Origin: Sinohyriopsis cumingii
Lineage: Eukaryota > Mollusca > Bivalvia > Unionida > Unionidae
DNA: 64,000 nucleotides
Reading direction: 5' to 3'
Assembly: GCA_028554795.2 (NCBI GenBank)
Contig: CM068825.1
Span: 97,643,451-97,707,450 of the forward strand
This document shows, piece after piece, positions 46,211-56,880 of the stretch; the first letter of the stretch is position 1, and the number at the start of each line of letters is the position of its first letter. Both the position numbers and the translations under genes were made by a program. The notes beneath the pieces are model-generated. The model worked only from the letters and a program-made list of their open reading frames with translations, was not told the DNA's origin and did not search any database.

Positions 46211-46525
46211 CCGCTCCGGTGGCCTAGTGGTTAGAGTGTCCGCCTTGGATGCGGGAGGTCGTGGGTTCGATCCCTGGCCAAGTGATACCATAGACTTACA
46301 AAAATGGTACTAACAGCTGCCTTGCTTGGCGCTCAGCATTAAGAGGTTAGTGTTAGGACTGTTTGGCCTGGTGTCAGGATAATGTGACTGGGTGGGACAT
46401 CGTGCTATATGTCTGCGGCGTGGTGCCCCAGTGCTAGACATCACTATAAACTGTCACACTGCAGACATTGTTGCGATATGAATGAAAAATTGTTAAAGCT
46501 ACGTTAAAAATCACACACACACACA
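46211..46525 (+). mobile_element. SINE family 1, full-length reference copy
   Basis: The best-preserved copy. It has a tRNA-like head with box A TGGCCTAGTGG (46220-46230) and box B GGTTCGATCC (46264-46273), the middle CCTGGTGTCAGGATAATGTG, a GTCTGCGGCG...GCCCCAGTGCTAG block, the 3' AAGCTACGTTAAAAAT and a (CA)n tail. It is flanked by an identical 12-bp duplication CTTGGTGCTGAA (46199-46210, 46526-46537). The intact pol III boxes and exact duplication suggest a recent insertion. Confidence 0.96.
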
Positions 46526-46755
46526 CTTGGTGCTGAAGATCCAGGGATAGATATTGAGGTTTCATAGGAAGCACAATCTAAGAACATTGGTGGTTAAAAA
46601 CTAGCATTTGAAGTTGTATCTGAACTGAAATCCGTTAATTGATTGTGAAATGCATATCATGCATGTTAAGCTTAGTTCCTCTTGCCACAAACTTATTTCC
46701 AATGGTTGCAAAACAAAGCTTATTAAAGTAATGGTTACAGTTGAACAGAACTTTT

Positions 46756-46930
46756 CTTTCTTGTTACGAGTTCTACGAAAATTATATCCAAAGTTAATAT
46801 AGTTGTCTTTCCTGTTGTGTTACTAGTTCTGTGAAAATGACATCCAAAGGAAAGCATATATTTGTCTTTCCTGTTGTGTTACCAGATCAATGAATATGAA
46901 TTTCAAATGAAAGCTAATATATTTGCCTTA
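46756..46930. repeat. ~67-bp tandem repeat, about 2.5 units
   Basis: TTTCTTTCTTGTTACGAGTT, GTCTTTCCTGTTGTGTTACT and GTCTTTCCTGTTGTGTTACC recur at about 67-bp spacing, each followed by a 'GAAAAT(G/T)A(C/T)ATCCAAA' type segment. Confidence 0.8.
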
Positions 46931-47214
46931 TACAGAGAGGGTATATCAAAGCACCTTTCTCATTACATTGTACTCAGCAATGTAAAGAATTGCATCAGAT
47001 AATGTAAGAGTGTATAGTCGAACAGACTGTCAGCAAGTCTTTGTCACCAAGCAATCTGACAATTTTGAAAAAGCAGGTTGCACATGTTAATTAAGACTCC
47101 ATCTAGAATATTTTAATTTTATATTGTATGGTATACAAAAAAGAATTCAAAGTTGTAAAAAGAACCTGTTACTTTCTAACCAGGAAGTAAATTAGTCAGT
47201 TTATTAAATTTTTA

Positions 47215-47469
47215 GGGGCCCCAAGTGGCTGAGTGGTCTAAAGCGCCCTCTGATATGGATCACTGCCATCTCACCTCTGTCTGTGTGGGTTCGAGTCTCA
47301 GATTCAGCCAATGTGGGTATGTGAGAAAGCTTGCCAGTAGCTTCTTGAGGGTCGGTGGTTCTTTCCAGGGATTTCCCGGGTTCTTCCTCCACCATGCTGG
47401 CCGCCATGTATAGCCTATCATGTGCTGAAAAATGGCGTTTAACCCAACAACAACAACAACAACAAGAAG
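47215..47469 (+). mobile_element. tRNA-derived SINE, family 2 ((AAC)n-tailed)
   Basis: Head with box A-like GTGGCTGAGTGGTC (about 47224-47237) and box B-like GGGTTCGAGTC (about 47287-47297); body with GTGAGAAAGCTTGCCAGTAG and GGTTCTTTCCAGGG; end AAAATGGCGTTTAACCC followed by (AAC)n. Flanked by an identical 11-bp duplication TTAAATTTTTA (47204-47214, 47470-47480). Other copies lie at 50946, 53491 and 63068. Confidence 0.94.
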
Positions 47470-47526
47470 TTAAATTTTTAACTAAAGCTTTTGAGACATG
47501 ATGTTAACATGGAACCAATCTTACGT

Positions 47527-47536
47527 TATCTTTCAG
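47527..47536 (+). promoter_or_regulatory. BCS1L: 3' splice site of the first coding exon of BCS1L
   Basis: TATCTTTCAG directly precedes the exon carrying the start codon, implying at least one upstream non-coding exon that I could not locate. Confidence 0.6.
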
Positions 47537-47637
47537 ATACATGCTTGACTAGCTTCTATTCAAGAACCCCTTTATAAACCCGATAAAAGCATCATCTGTG
47601 GTTGGAAACAAATGTGCAAGTTGTTTCATTGTCAACA

Positions 47638-50600
47638 ATGCCTCTAGTAGATTTCATAACTTCTTTAAAGGACAATCCTTATTTTGGAGCAGGGGCTGGG
47701 CTGTTTGGAGTGGGTGTGGCTACTGCATTTTTACGTAAAGGTTTACAGATAAGTATGATTGCTTTCCGCAGGCATTGTATGATTACATTGGAAGTCCCAA
47801 GTAAAGACAAGAGTTATTTTTGGCTGTTGAATTGGATCTCAGCACGTGGAACAAAAACTCAACATCTTAGCGTTGAAACATCATTCAATCAATCAGAGAC
47901 TGGGAAGATCAGTACACAGTTTGATTTTGTGCCCAGTATAGGAAGTCATTTTTTTAAATACCAAAAAACATGGATACGAGTTGATCGTAATCGTGAGAAA
48001 CAAATGTTGGACATGCAGCGTGGAGCTCCCTATGAAACAGTTACATTGACAGCACTAGGCAGAAACAGAAACATGTTTGTCAGTATTCTCGAAGAGGCAC
48101 GGCAATTAGCATTACAACAGCAAGAAGGAAGGACAGTAATGTACACTGCTATGGGATCAGAATGGCGCCCATTTGGGTACCCTCGACGGAAAAGGCCCCT
48201 TCAGTCAGTAGTTCTGGATAAAGGGGTTTCTGAAAGTATTGTTGCAGATGTGAAGGAATTCATCAGTAATCCTAAGTGGTATATGGACAGAGGAATTCCC
48301 TATCGTAGAGGATACCTACTATACGGCCCACCAGGATGTGGCAAAAGTAGCTATATTATGGCATTAGCAGGTAGGGATTGATTGATTCATCAATTCATTA
48401 TATAAAAGGCTTGAAACAGTAAAATGAATCTTTTTCAGCAGATTTTTTTCTTGCAATGACCACTTTGTGTATGCTGGTATACATGCATTTAAACCATAAT
48501 ATGCATCAAAACATTGATATACATTGTTTTGTTTTGTTTAGATGTATGAAAACATCAGTGGAATACAACTTTTCCTGCATTTTGTGGTAGCTTCAAACCA
48601 CAAATTTGAAGTCACTTATTTTTTAAGTTCAGGTACTCTTCTTGTTGGGGGCAAAGACAATCTGGGATAGTAATTCTTGTAAAGTCACAAAAAAATGACA
48701 CCCATAGATGTGTCTGTATTACAAGTTGTTAAATGAAGAAAGTCTAGATTGGTGTTTGCATACCATATAGAACAAACATGTGAATCAATTCTCATTTTTA
48801 TGCCTGCCATAAGACCCATGGGTAGCCTCATTTCCCTATTAGTAGCCTCGCTAATCTGATCTGGTCTGCTGAATCTTGACCTCAAACAGGTGTTAATTTG
48901 GAATGATTGAATACAGCCATAGCATATTTAATAAGCATATAAATACCACTACAAAGCCATGTGATTCTTGTAATAATGGAAGTGGAAACAAAAATTAGAA
49001 GGAATCGCTTAACTAGTGGTATTAATTGATAATGGAATATGGTACTGCACTTGTACACAAGTAAAATCAGTCATCAGGTAAGTGAACAATACATACTTAC
49101 AATCGTGAAGATATCTGTCTGTCTGTCTCTCAGTGGGGGGATACAGATTATTTGTTCATTAGGTGCAAGAAGAAAATTGTGATGGAATATTTCTTTGTCA
49201 TGGTTATTCATCTTCTAATTTGTAAATTCTAATGCACAAATATGTAATTAAATTTAAAAAAACGTATATTACAAACAACATACATTAATGGTGCATGCTG
49301 CTTTAGCGCAATTACATCTGATTTATGTTAATTTTTAATACTGACGATCCTGTAATTGTTTAAAATGCTCACTGTGAGATCCTATATTTGTTCATACACT
49401 ATCTCTTCCCCTAAATGAAATATTTTGTGCACATTTTGTAATGTTGGATAATTATTTTCCATAAGAAAAATGATAAAAGCAATTAAGATGATATAATCCA
49501 TATATAAGTCAATTCGGAGTATAAGATGAAACTAAGATTTTCTGGTGAAAAGTATCGTCTTATAGGCCAGCAAATATGGTATATACAGAGTGCAAGTTGC
49601 CGGTGTGGTAAATTTGCTAAATACAGTACTCAAATATGTTCAGTTTCCTAACTGATCATAATTTTATGTAATTCCTATTTATCAAAGTTTTCATTGTGTT
49701 GCAGGAGAGCTAGATTACAGTATTTGTGTGATGAACCTTAGTGAGCGTGGTTTTTCTGATGATAGATTGCACCATCTGCTAGCCATTGCTCCAGAACAAA
49801 GCATTATTCTTCTGGAAGATATTGATGCAGCCTTTATAAGTCGAGATCTTACTAAGGAAAGTGAGTCACAAAACTTTAATTTCCATACGTTTTTCAGTGA
49901 AGATGACATGATCATTTTGATTCTCGCCATTCCTACATGTATTAGTTTATATCATTGCATGCAAGTGTAATATAACACACTGTTTTCTAATATTGCATAT
50001 TGCTGAAATTTAAAGTTTGCATTTTGGCATGCGATCAATAATATCAAGTGTTGGTTATTATAAATAGCACTTTCAGATCACTTATATCATCAGCAGTTAG
50101 GATAAAGCAATATTCCATAAGAAATAAGAACGAGGTACTGACTAAAATGTTTTTATCCCCCACCATTCTTCTCAGATTCTGAGACTGAATCTTCACTTAA
50201 AAGTGAAGGTGGGAAGTGGATTTGGGGTCTTGTAAGTTCATTCATCACACTTTCTTTTCCAACATGTAACTTCTATGCCATTTTAGATATTTGGTTGCTA
50301 CTTTGATACACTAATTTTCAGTCATAAGTGGTATGTTGCACACCATATCATTCCATTTTTACTGTCAAGGTTAAAGATCAGCATTTGTTAGTTTTTATTT
50401 CTACCAAGTTTTGGAACTGTGTGAAGCAGAGGAATAAAACATGGTACAATTACATGTGTCTTGAGAAGATCAATCAGATATCATGTTTGGGTCTATCATC
50501 AAGTAAAGTGTTAAATCATGTCATATTTATTCTCAACATATTGGGCATAGGGCATGAATTCAGTAAGTTTTCTTGTTTTAGACAGTATTGATTTTCTTTG

Positions 50601-52360
50601 ATCTCCTTTGTACAGATCCTGTGGCATACCAGGGAATGGGACGTCTGACACTAAGTGGCCTTCTGAATGCTCTAGATGGAGTGGCATCAGCTGAGGCGAG
50701 GCTTATTTTCATGACAACCAACTTCATTGACAGGTAACAGCTGGAAGAATGTAAATGTTCAGGTTTTTCTATATTGATGCTTTTTATGTCAGATTTCTTC
50801 TTTGGTGTTGAAGCACTGTCCTAAAATATAACTAGCTTGGTGTTGAAGCAGTCTTAAAATATAACCTGCTTGTTAATACTTTAGTTTGGTCTGAGTTTTT
50901 TCATGAACTAGTACTTGCTTCAACGTATTTTTACAGTTCTTTTTAGGGGGCCCAGATTGACTAAGTGGTCTAAGGCGTTCACTGTTACTAATCACTGCCA
51001 TCTCACTTGTCTGCATCGGTTCCAGTCTCAGGCTCAGGCTCGGCCAAATGTGGGTACACGAGAAAGCTTGTCAATAGCTTTCTATGGCACAGTGGTTCTT
51101 TCCAGGGTTTTTCCTCCACTAGTTACACTGTCTGCCATGTATAGCCTATCTTGTGCTGAAAAATGGCATTAAACCCCATAACAACAATTCTTTTTATATT
51201 GAAAATATAGCCATTTGTTTGTTCAGAATGATACTGCAGAAATACAGCCCCTCCTGGCAAGTGGAATTTGAGTCATAACAAGTGTGACTTTGTAAAAGCT
51301 ACTTAGCTATTCCCACGTTTAAAAAAACTAGTTTGGAGCACTGTAAACATTCATTATCTTGGACAATGGTTCACCTCCACCCCTATTAAAAAACTATGTC
51401 AGTGCAACGAAAAGGAGGCCTAACTCGCTGCGACTTAATTTTCAGTTCAAGTAATGATTTATATTTTGTTCCATCTTCTGTATCATTAACATTATTACAT
51501 GTGTGTGATTTGGATTTTTAACATAGCTTTAACAAATTTTCAATCATATCTCTATGATGTCTGCAGTGGAGCAGTTTATAGTGATGTCTAGCACTAGGGC
51601 ATCATGCTGCAGACATGTAGCATGATGTCCCACCCAGTCACATTATCCTGACACCAGGCTGACCAATCCTAACATTAATCTTTTAATACAGAGTACTTTC
51701 GAGGCAGCTTGTCAGTACCATTTTTCTAAGTCTTTGATGTGACTCGGCAAGTGTTCGAACCTGCGATCTTCCACATCAGAGGTGGTAACTCTAACCACTA
51801 GGCCACTGGAGCAGTCATTATCACATGTAATGAATTTTTTTGCTTAGCATTGACTTGGTACTGGTAAAACTTTTTAAATTGATACATCTGTCAATAGTAC
51901 AGGCAATATACTGCAGTTTTTTTTTTCTTCCTCCACATGGTGACTCTCATTAGCATAAATTCCCAGCCAGTAGCTGACAAATTTTAATTCCATCCAAACT
52001 AGTCTTGGTCGGTAGTTTTGGTGAAGGGATTCATTTTGATGAGTACTAATAATGAGTTAATTTGGGTACTGTTGTGTTAATTTAGCTATTTTATTCTGTT
52101 TTAGGCTTGATTCAGCTTTGATTCGGCCAGGTCGAGTAGATCTTAAACAAGAAATTGACTATGCATCAATCCACCAGATGCAAGAAATGTTTCTTCGATT
52201 TTATCCCGAGGAGCCCCCTGATAGGGCTGTAGTGTTTGCTCAGAAATGCCTCGCTCATGGGAAAAATATTAGCCTAGCCCAGATACAAGGACTGTTCCTG
52301 ATGTTCAAATCAGACTCACAGGCTGTGATAGAAAACACAAGCCTTCTCTGGAGTAGGTGA
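47638..52360 (+). CDS. BCS1L: Mitochondrial chaperone BCS1 (AAA ATPase), four core exons
   Basis: Join 47638-48370, 49705-49860, 50616-50733 and 52105-52360 (stop TGA 52358-52360) gives 420 aa, essentially the length of human BCS1L (419). All junctions are GT-AG and in phase. Start: MPL at 47638 matches the family N-terminus; an in-frame Met twelve codons upstream (47602) is a less likely alternative. Features: transmembrane/import segment at about residues 14-32 ([19 protein letters not shown]); BCS1 N-terminal domain to about 200; Walker A GPPGCGKS at 230-237; Walker [11 protein letters not shown] in exon 2; sensor-like FMTTN in exon 3; arginine-finger region LIRPGRVD in exon 4. Known role: inner-membrane AAA translocase that exports folded Rieske Fe-S protein to the intermembrane space for complex III assembly. 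Introns hold SINEs at 50946 and 51503. Possible variant exons are listed separately. Confidence 0.96.
48371..49704. other. BCS1L intron 1 (between coding exons 1 and 2)
   Basis: Starts GTAGGG and ends TTGCAG. Phase 1 (splits a Gly codon). No embedded gene or clear repeat apart from short CTGT repeats near 49115. Confidence 0.9.
50176..50231 (+). other. BCS1L: Possible cassette exon in BCS1L intron 2 (33 or 56 nt)
   Basis: A good acceptor (CTTCTCAG) at 50168-50175 is followed by an open stretch in the right phase. With the weak donor after 50208 (AAG|GTGGGA) the exon is 33 nt and inserts an 11-residue Ser/Glu-rich segment ([11 protein letters not shown], replacing nothing) without breaking frame. 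With the strong donor after 50231 (CTT|GTAAGT) it is 56 nt and shifts the frame to a TGA in the next exon, i.e. a poison exon. Direct joining of the flanking exons restores the conserved family sequence, so this exon is optional at best. Confidence 0.45.
50946..51187 (+). mobile_element. SINE family 2 copy in BCS1L intron 3
   Basis: GGGGCCCAGATTGACTAAGTGG head, GAGAAAGCTTGTCAATAGC middle and AAAAATGGCATTAAACCCC end with a short AAC tail. Flanked by an identical 9-bp duplication TTCTTTTTA (50937-50945, 51188-51196). Confidence 0.92.
51503..51815 (-). mobile_element. SINE family 1 copy in BCS1L intron 3, minus strand
   Basis: Antisense to BCS1L. The tRNA-like head lies at the high-coordinate end (reversed CCACTAGGCCACTGGAGC) and the (CA)n side at the low end. 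Flanked by a 13-bp duplication with one mismatch (CATTATTACATGT 51490-51502; CATTATCACATGT 51816-51828). Confidence 0.92.
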
Positions 52361-52487
52361 CAAAAAAATATTTGAAAAGTAAAAAAATGAATATTTTTTG
52401 GAATCTTTTGTGTAAAAGTTATTCCTAGCAAATTTTCTGTTTTGATATATACTGAGGACTGCGTCAGAAATACATGTTGTAGACAGG

Positions 52488-52493
52488 AATAAA
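52488..52493 (+). terminator. BCS1L: Polyadenylation signal AATAAA of BCS1L
   Basis: AATAAA 128 bp after the BCS1L stop codon, followed by a GT-rich stretch (TTGTCATATTGTGGATGCTG). Fits the 3' end of the short transcript. Confidence 0.7.
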
Positions 52494-53490
52494 GTTATTT
52501 GTCATATTGTGGATGCTGTTCTTGTTTGGAGAGAGAGAGATCTAAATGTTGACCATGTGACAGAACCATTCTGTACAACAGCAGACGTTCCAATCTCAAA
52601 TCACAGTTCATTACTGCCTCCCCCGCCATGACTTCAGTAGCTCTTTCCTGAGGGTTTTGTTCTCTTTACTGAGTACTCTGATGCTATCTAATGATTGGAA
52701 CCTCCGCATTTGCATACAAGGGTTTCGTCATATGGTCAACATTTAGTTGATCACATAGCTTCAGTCCAGAAGTAATTCCTCTCATGAAGAGCTTGTGATA
52801 AGGTCGAAAGCTAAGGAATCATAACCAATTATGCTACAGAAAGAAACATGTTCTTAGTTTCACTGCGAGTAAATTGCTGTAGCAGGTAATAGTATTCATT
52901 CTATTTTATCTTAAAATTGAAGAGCAAAATAAATATGAAAGTCTCCTGATTTAATCAAGTGTATAACATGTAGACAGATAGATTCTTGCTTGAACTGCAA
53001 TGAAACCTGTCAATGTACCGTTATATGACTCGACCTTTGGCTCTTGAAGAGGTCATAACAAAATCACTTAGGTCACCTTTATATAGCAGTCACCTCCTGA
53101 CTTGGTTTGTGCTAGATTTATGAAGATGTTGCCAAACTTTGGTTAATCTGTGTACCAGAAAACAGTTGCTATATGAAATTTTCAATTATTCTTTGTACCT
53201 GAAAACAGTTGCTATGTGGAAATTTCTGTTCTGGAATCTTGTTTAGATGTAGTCTATACCCATTACACTTTAGGGTTTTATTTGACCATTGTCTTCTAAT
53301 TTTTCTTTATAAACATATTTCATTTTATATTTAACTGCATATAGTTGTTAGGAATTTGGTCCATCATTTTTAGTACATCAGAAATATGCTTCACTGGCAG
53401 TGGAGAGACATTCCATGGCAAAACTTGGATGATAAAAGGACAAGTCTAAAAAACTGAATTGACAAATGTGTAATTTCAATCACAATTTTG
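52494..53490. other. Non-coding, no gene recognised
   Basis: BCS1L 3' flank. A short duplicated phrase (AAAACAGTTGCTAT) occurs near 53160 and 53203. Confidence 0.5.
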
Positions 53491-53730
53491 TGGGCTCTGG
53501 GTGGCATAGTCTAAGGTGATCATCTTTAGAAATCACTGTCATCTCACCTCTGAATGCATTGTTCTGAGTCTTTGTTTTGGCCAATGTGGGTTACGTGAAA
53601 ACGCCTACCAGTAGCTGCTGTGAGTTTGTTGTTCTTTCCATGGGTTCTTCCTCCAACAGTTGTATTGGCCGCCATTTACAATCATGTGTGGAAAATGTCT
53701 TGAAACCCACAAAAGCCATTCAATTACAAA
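53491..53730 (+). mobile_element. SINE family 2, diverged copy
   Basis: GTGGGCTCTGGGTGGCATAG head, CACTGTCATCTCACCTCTG, CCAATGTGGGTTACGTG, GGTTCTTCCTCCAACAG and GGCCGCCATTTACAATCATG follow the family order. Boundaries are approximate, because the target duplication is no longer clear. Confidence 0.85.
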
Positions 53731-54730
53731 TATTTTGCAATAAGTAAAGTTTTGATTGCCTTTGATGACTATATGCAGCACTAGCTTCAACATGGACCTT
53801 GTAAAGTTAATTTTCAAAAAGTTATTTACATTCTAGAGTCAAAATATCATATTGACCTATACGTATCGGTCGACTACTCATAGAAGCTACTTTCTAGATG
53901 TGACTATATTGATTGCATCACCTTTCTATGAAAATTTGAGTAGAAACTAGTTCCAGGTCAATAAGAAAGATTTGTGAACATAAGATTCTTCATGGCCAAT
54001 TTTGGGACTAAACATGTACCCCAATTTCATATTGATATTTTTTTTTTTTAAACATATGAAAATAAGTTCTAGGTGACGAGTTTTTATTTTCTTGTATTGG
54101 AAAATTTCCCAATTTACTCTGAATGTAGGCCATATTCCCAATTACATCAGTGTCAGGCTTCATCTCAAAAGACCTAGTAAAATTCCTGATTGTTAACTCA
54201 TCGAGGGATTAGCTATAAGATCTAATGAGGTCAATATGATTGGAATAAACTTTCCATTGCTACATATGGTAAACCATGACAAAGTGAAAATCCTCAACCA
54301 ATCTGAACACAGAAAATTACTTGGGAAGAATTGTTTATTCCTCCTGCAACTATTTGAATCTGGTATTTGGCATTTCTTAAAATTGGAACACGTGTTCAAA
54401 AATGTTCACATTGACACATGCAGAAACCCAGTTATAAAGGTATAGAGATTCAGATTATGTACGATTGTTCTTATACATGTACGGGAATATAGGAAACACA
54501 AAAATTTAAAAAAAAATTTAAAAGGTGAGATCATTTTCTTGCACTAACACAACCTCTCTTGTTTAAAAAATTAGTAAATGTCACAGTATAGGACAAGTAG
54601 TAGCATTCATATTTTATGAGCAATCCGTCAAATAATTTATTTTAAAAAATACAGTCTGGCATAAAAGTTCAATCACAGATCTTTAGTCCACTTAGAAAAA
54701 GAAAAAAAAACAACTCTGCCTTTACTCTCT
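53731..54730. other. Non-coding, no feature recognised
   Basis: AT-rich, short ORFs only. Confidence 0.5.
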
Positions 54731-54932
54731 TTACAATATAATTTGTCTAAACAATGAACATCTGTAATAATACAAACTGCCTTGCCTTTTCTTTCATTAT
54801 TCTGTTTACAATATAATTTGTCCAAACAATGAACATCTGTAATAAGACAAACTCCCTTGCCTTTTCTCTCTTTTGTTTACAATATAATTTGTTTAAACAA
54901 TGAACGTCTGTAATATGTTATTCTCCTTGGAT
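54731..54932. repeat. ~73-bp tandem repeat, about 2.8 units
   Basis: TTACAATATAATTTGT(C/T) followed by AAACAATGAAC(A/G)TCTGTAAT starts at 54731, 54806 and 54877. Confidence 0.93.
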
Positions 54933-55277
54933 TTTACTTTGGAAAATTGGTAATTCAGTACACATGCAAACAAGTAAGTGTATGTTCCATTTAAAATATA
55001 GCAATTCCATGTAATTATAAATGCAATATGTGGAACAGTATACTGATGCACATTGGTATCAGTGTTTCTTTCCACTAATTTATTTAGTGGCTGAAGTAAA
55101 TCATTATTTTGTTGATTACAATTGGAACTGAGATGGATTTATAACGTGTAAAATGTCATGAATCATCATACACAAGAAATATAAAAAAAAAAAAAAGAAA
55201 ATCAATATATGATCAAAGAAAGCTCTGTGATTACTAGATTTCTTGAAGATTAGATTATCACTTATCAAACTGAAAAA
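54933..55277. other. Non-coding, no feature recognised
   Basis: AT-rich, with a poly(A) tract near 55182-55200. Confidence 0.5.
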
Positions 55278-55487
55278 TTGGAACTGGATATGTGTGCATG
55301 TTAATATTTGGAACTGGATATGTGTGTGTGTTAAGTTTTGGAACTGGATATGTGTGCATGTTAATTTTTGGAACTGGATACGTATACATGTTAATTTTTG
55401 GAACTGGATACGTGTGCGTGTTAATTTTTGGAACTGGACGTATGTGTGTGTTAATTTTTGGAACTGGATATGTGTGTGTTAATTTTT
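55278..55487. repeat. 30-bp minisatellite, seven units
   Basis: Seven units of TTGGAACTGGATATGTGTG plus CATGTTAATTT with G/A and T/C variation in the alternating purine-pyrimidine part. The period is divisible by three, so repeated-peptide ORFs run through it; not treated as a gene. Confidence 0.95.
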
Positions 55488-55639
55488 AAAGGTCTTGTCA
55501 TTACTGTTCCAACTCAAAAGAACTAGTGGGGCATACAACCCTGCCCCTTTTGTTCACCCTCTGCCGTATTGAACTGCCAAATTATGATCTACATAAACAC
55601 TACAAAGTCATTTTCCATGCAACTATCTAGTTAACCTGG

Positions 55640-55990
55640 TTGTGTTAATTGTTTTTCAAACTTTAATCACTTGCCTAAGTTAAATGCAAACGACATTTTA
55701 ATCAGATCAAGGAAAGCTGCAGGTCTGTGTTATCATCTGAACTTTACTAGAACAACTAAGATATTAATACATGCAGTCCCAGCTTTGAAGCATCTATCTC
55801 ACTGGCTTGTTCTGAAAGTCACATATAAAAGCCTAAATATTCTGAGCACAAGCCAGATTTGCCATTACCCACCCACCCAACTGTACAGCTTAAACCTTAC
55901 CATTTCAAAATGTTTATCCATGGGATTAATTCTTTTGATACAACCATTGCTACCAGCCTATATGCTTAAAATAAGTAACAGAAAAGAGTG
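55640..55990 (+). pseudogene. LINE (CR1/L2-like) reverse transcriptase C-terminal fragment
   Basis: The 106-aa ORF at 55671-55991 reads ...PALKHLSHWLVLKVTYKSLN..., which matches the post-RT segment 'xxLxxLHWLPVxxRIxFKxLLLxYKxLNGLAPxYL' of CR1/L2-type LINEs, with internal losses. It is a short 3'-proximal relic. Confidence 0.55.
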
Positions 55991-56115
55991 AAGACAACAA
56001 GCTTTGCAAAATTTTGCAGAAAAAAAGAACTTAAGATATTGTGAATTAAGTCCAAAAATAATCCAAGAATTATAAACACAAGCTCTATCCATGAAAAGTT
56101 CTAAGTGAATCTCAG

Positions 56116-56880
56116 TTAAAATCCTGATGAAATTCAAGATGGAAAGGGATGACATATGGAATAACCTACGAAGTGTTGTAGTGTCCATAGTCTCTTGTTG
56201 AATCACAAAAATATTATTCTAGTTTTGAATTCAGCATAAATTTCAACAAATGTTTTTTTCCAAGAATTATATCAGAGCACTTTTGTATTTCCAGGGAAAA
56301 TAATCACTTGAATTCAATAATTTGAAGAAAATAAAATTCAGCCCAAACTGGTCACAATACAACTAAAAATGCACAACATTCCAAAATTTAGAGCCAGATT
56401 AACAAAACTTTATCAGAACAAAAGCTACACGACTGATTACGACACAAAATACATCACCGGATGAGGTTCACGGTATTTATTTCTAGAAGTAAATAAAAGT
56501 TTGTTACCAAATGAAACATGATAAAACATCACATACTCCAAGAATGACCTTGACTCAACTTCATGATTCTTACTCTGAGAAAGAATTTTAATTTAAAAAA
56601 AAAGATGTTGACCAAAATTGTAACTGATTTTGAAACAAGGTCAGTGACTAGATACAAAGTTTCATTTACCCATAGAGGATAATGAAGCTATTTTTAGTTG
56701 TTTACATCAAAGAAATATTTTTTTTTTTTTTTAAGTCAATCAGGTCAAACACTACTGAACTGAATTCTGGACAAGGTCAAGTCGAATAAACAATGTTACA
56801 ATACAATAGCAATGAATGGAGTTTAAAAAAAAAAACTAACAGACAAACAATTAAATTAAATATACATAACACCATGCAGT
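56116..56880. repeat. Dispersed repeat, copy D
   Basis: Second member of the pair with 25769-26480, same orientation and order of landmarks. It differs by poly(A)/poly(T) expansions (for example 56711-56725 and 56824-56836). The similarity may extend upstream to about 56030. Confidence 0.75.

Noticed and set aside
46211..46290. Functional tRNA gene
   Set aside because: The boxes A and B are those of a SINE head with a 12-bp target duplication and (CA)n tail; the acceptor stem does not fold as a normal tRNA.
47224..47300. Functional tRNA gene
   Set aside because: It is the head of an (AAC)n-tailed SINE bounded by an 11-bp duplication.
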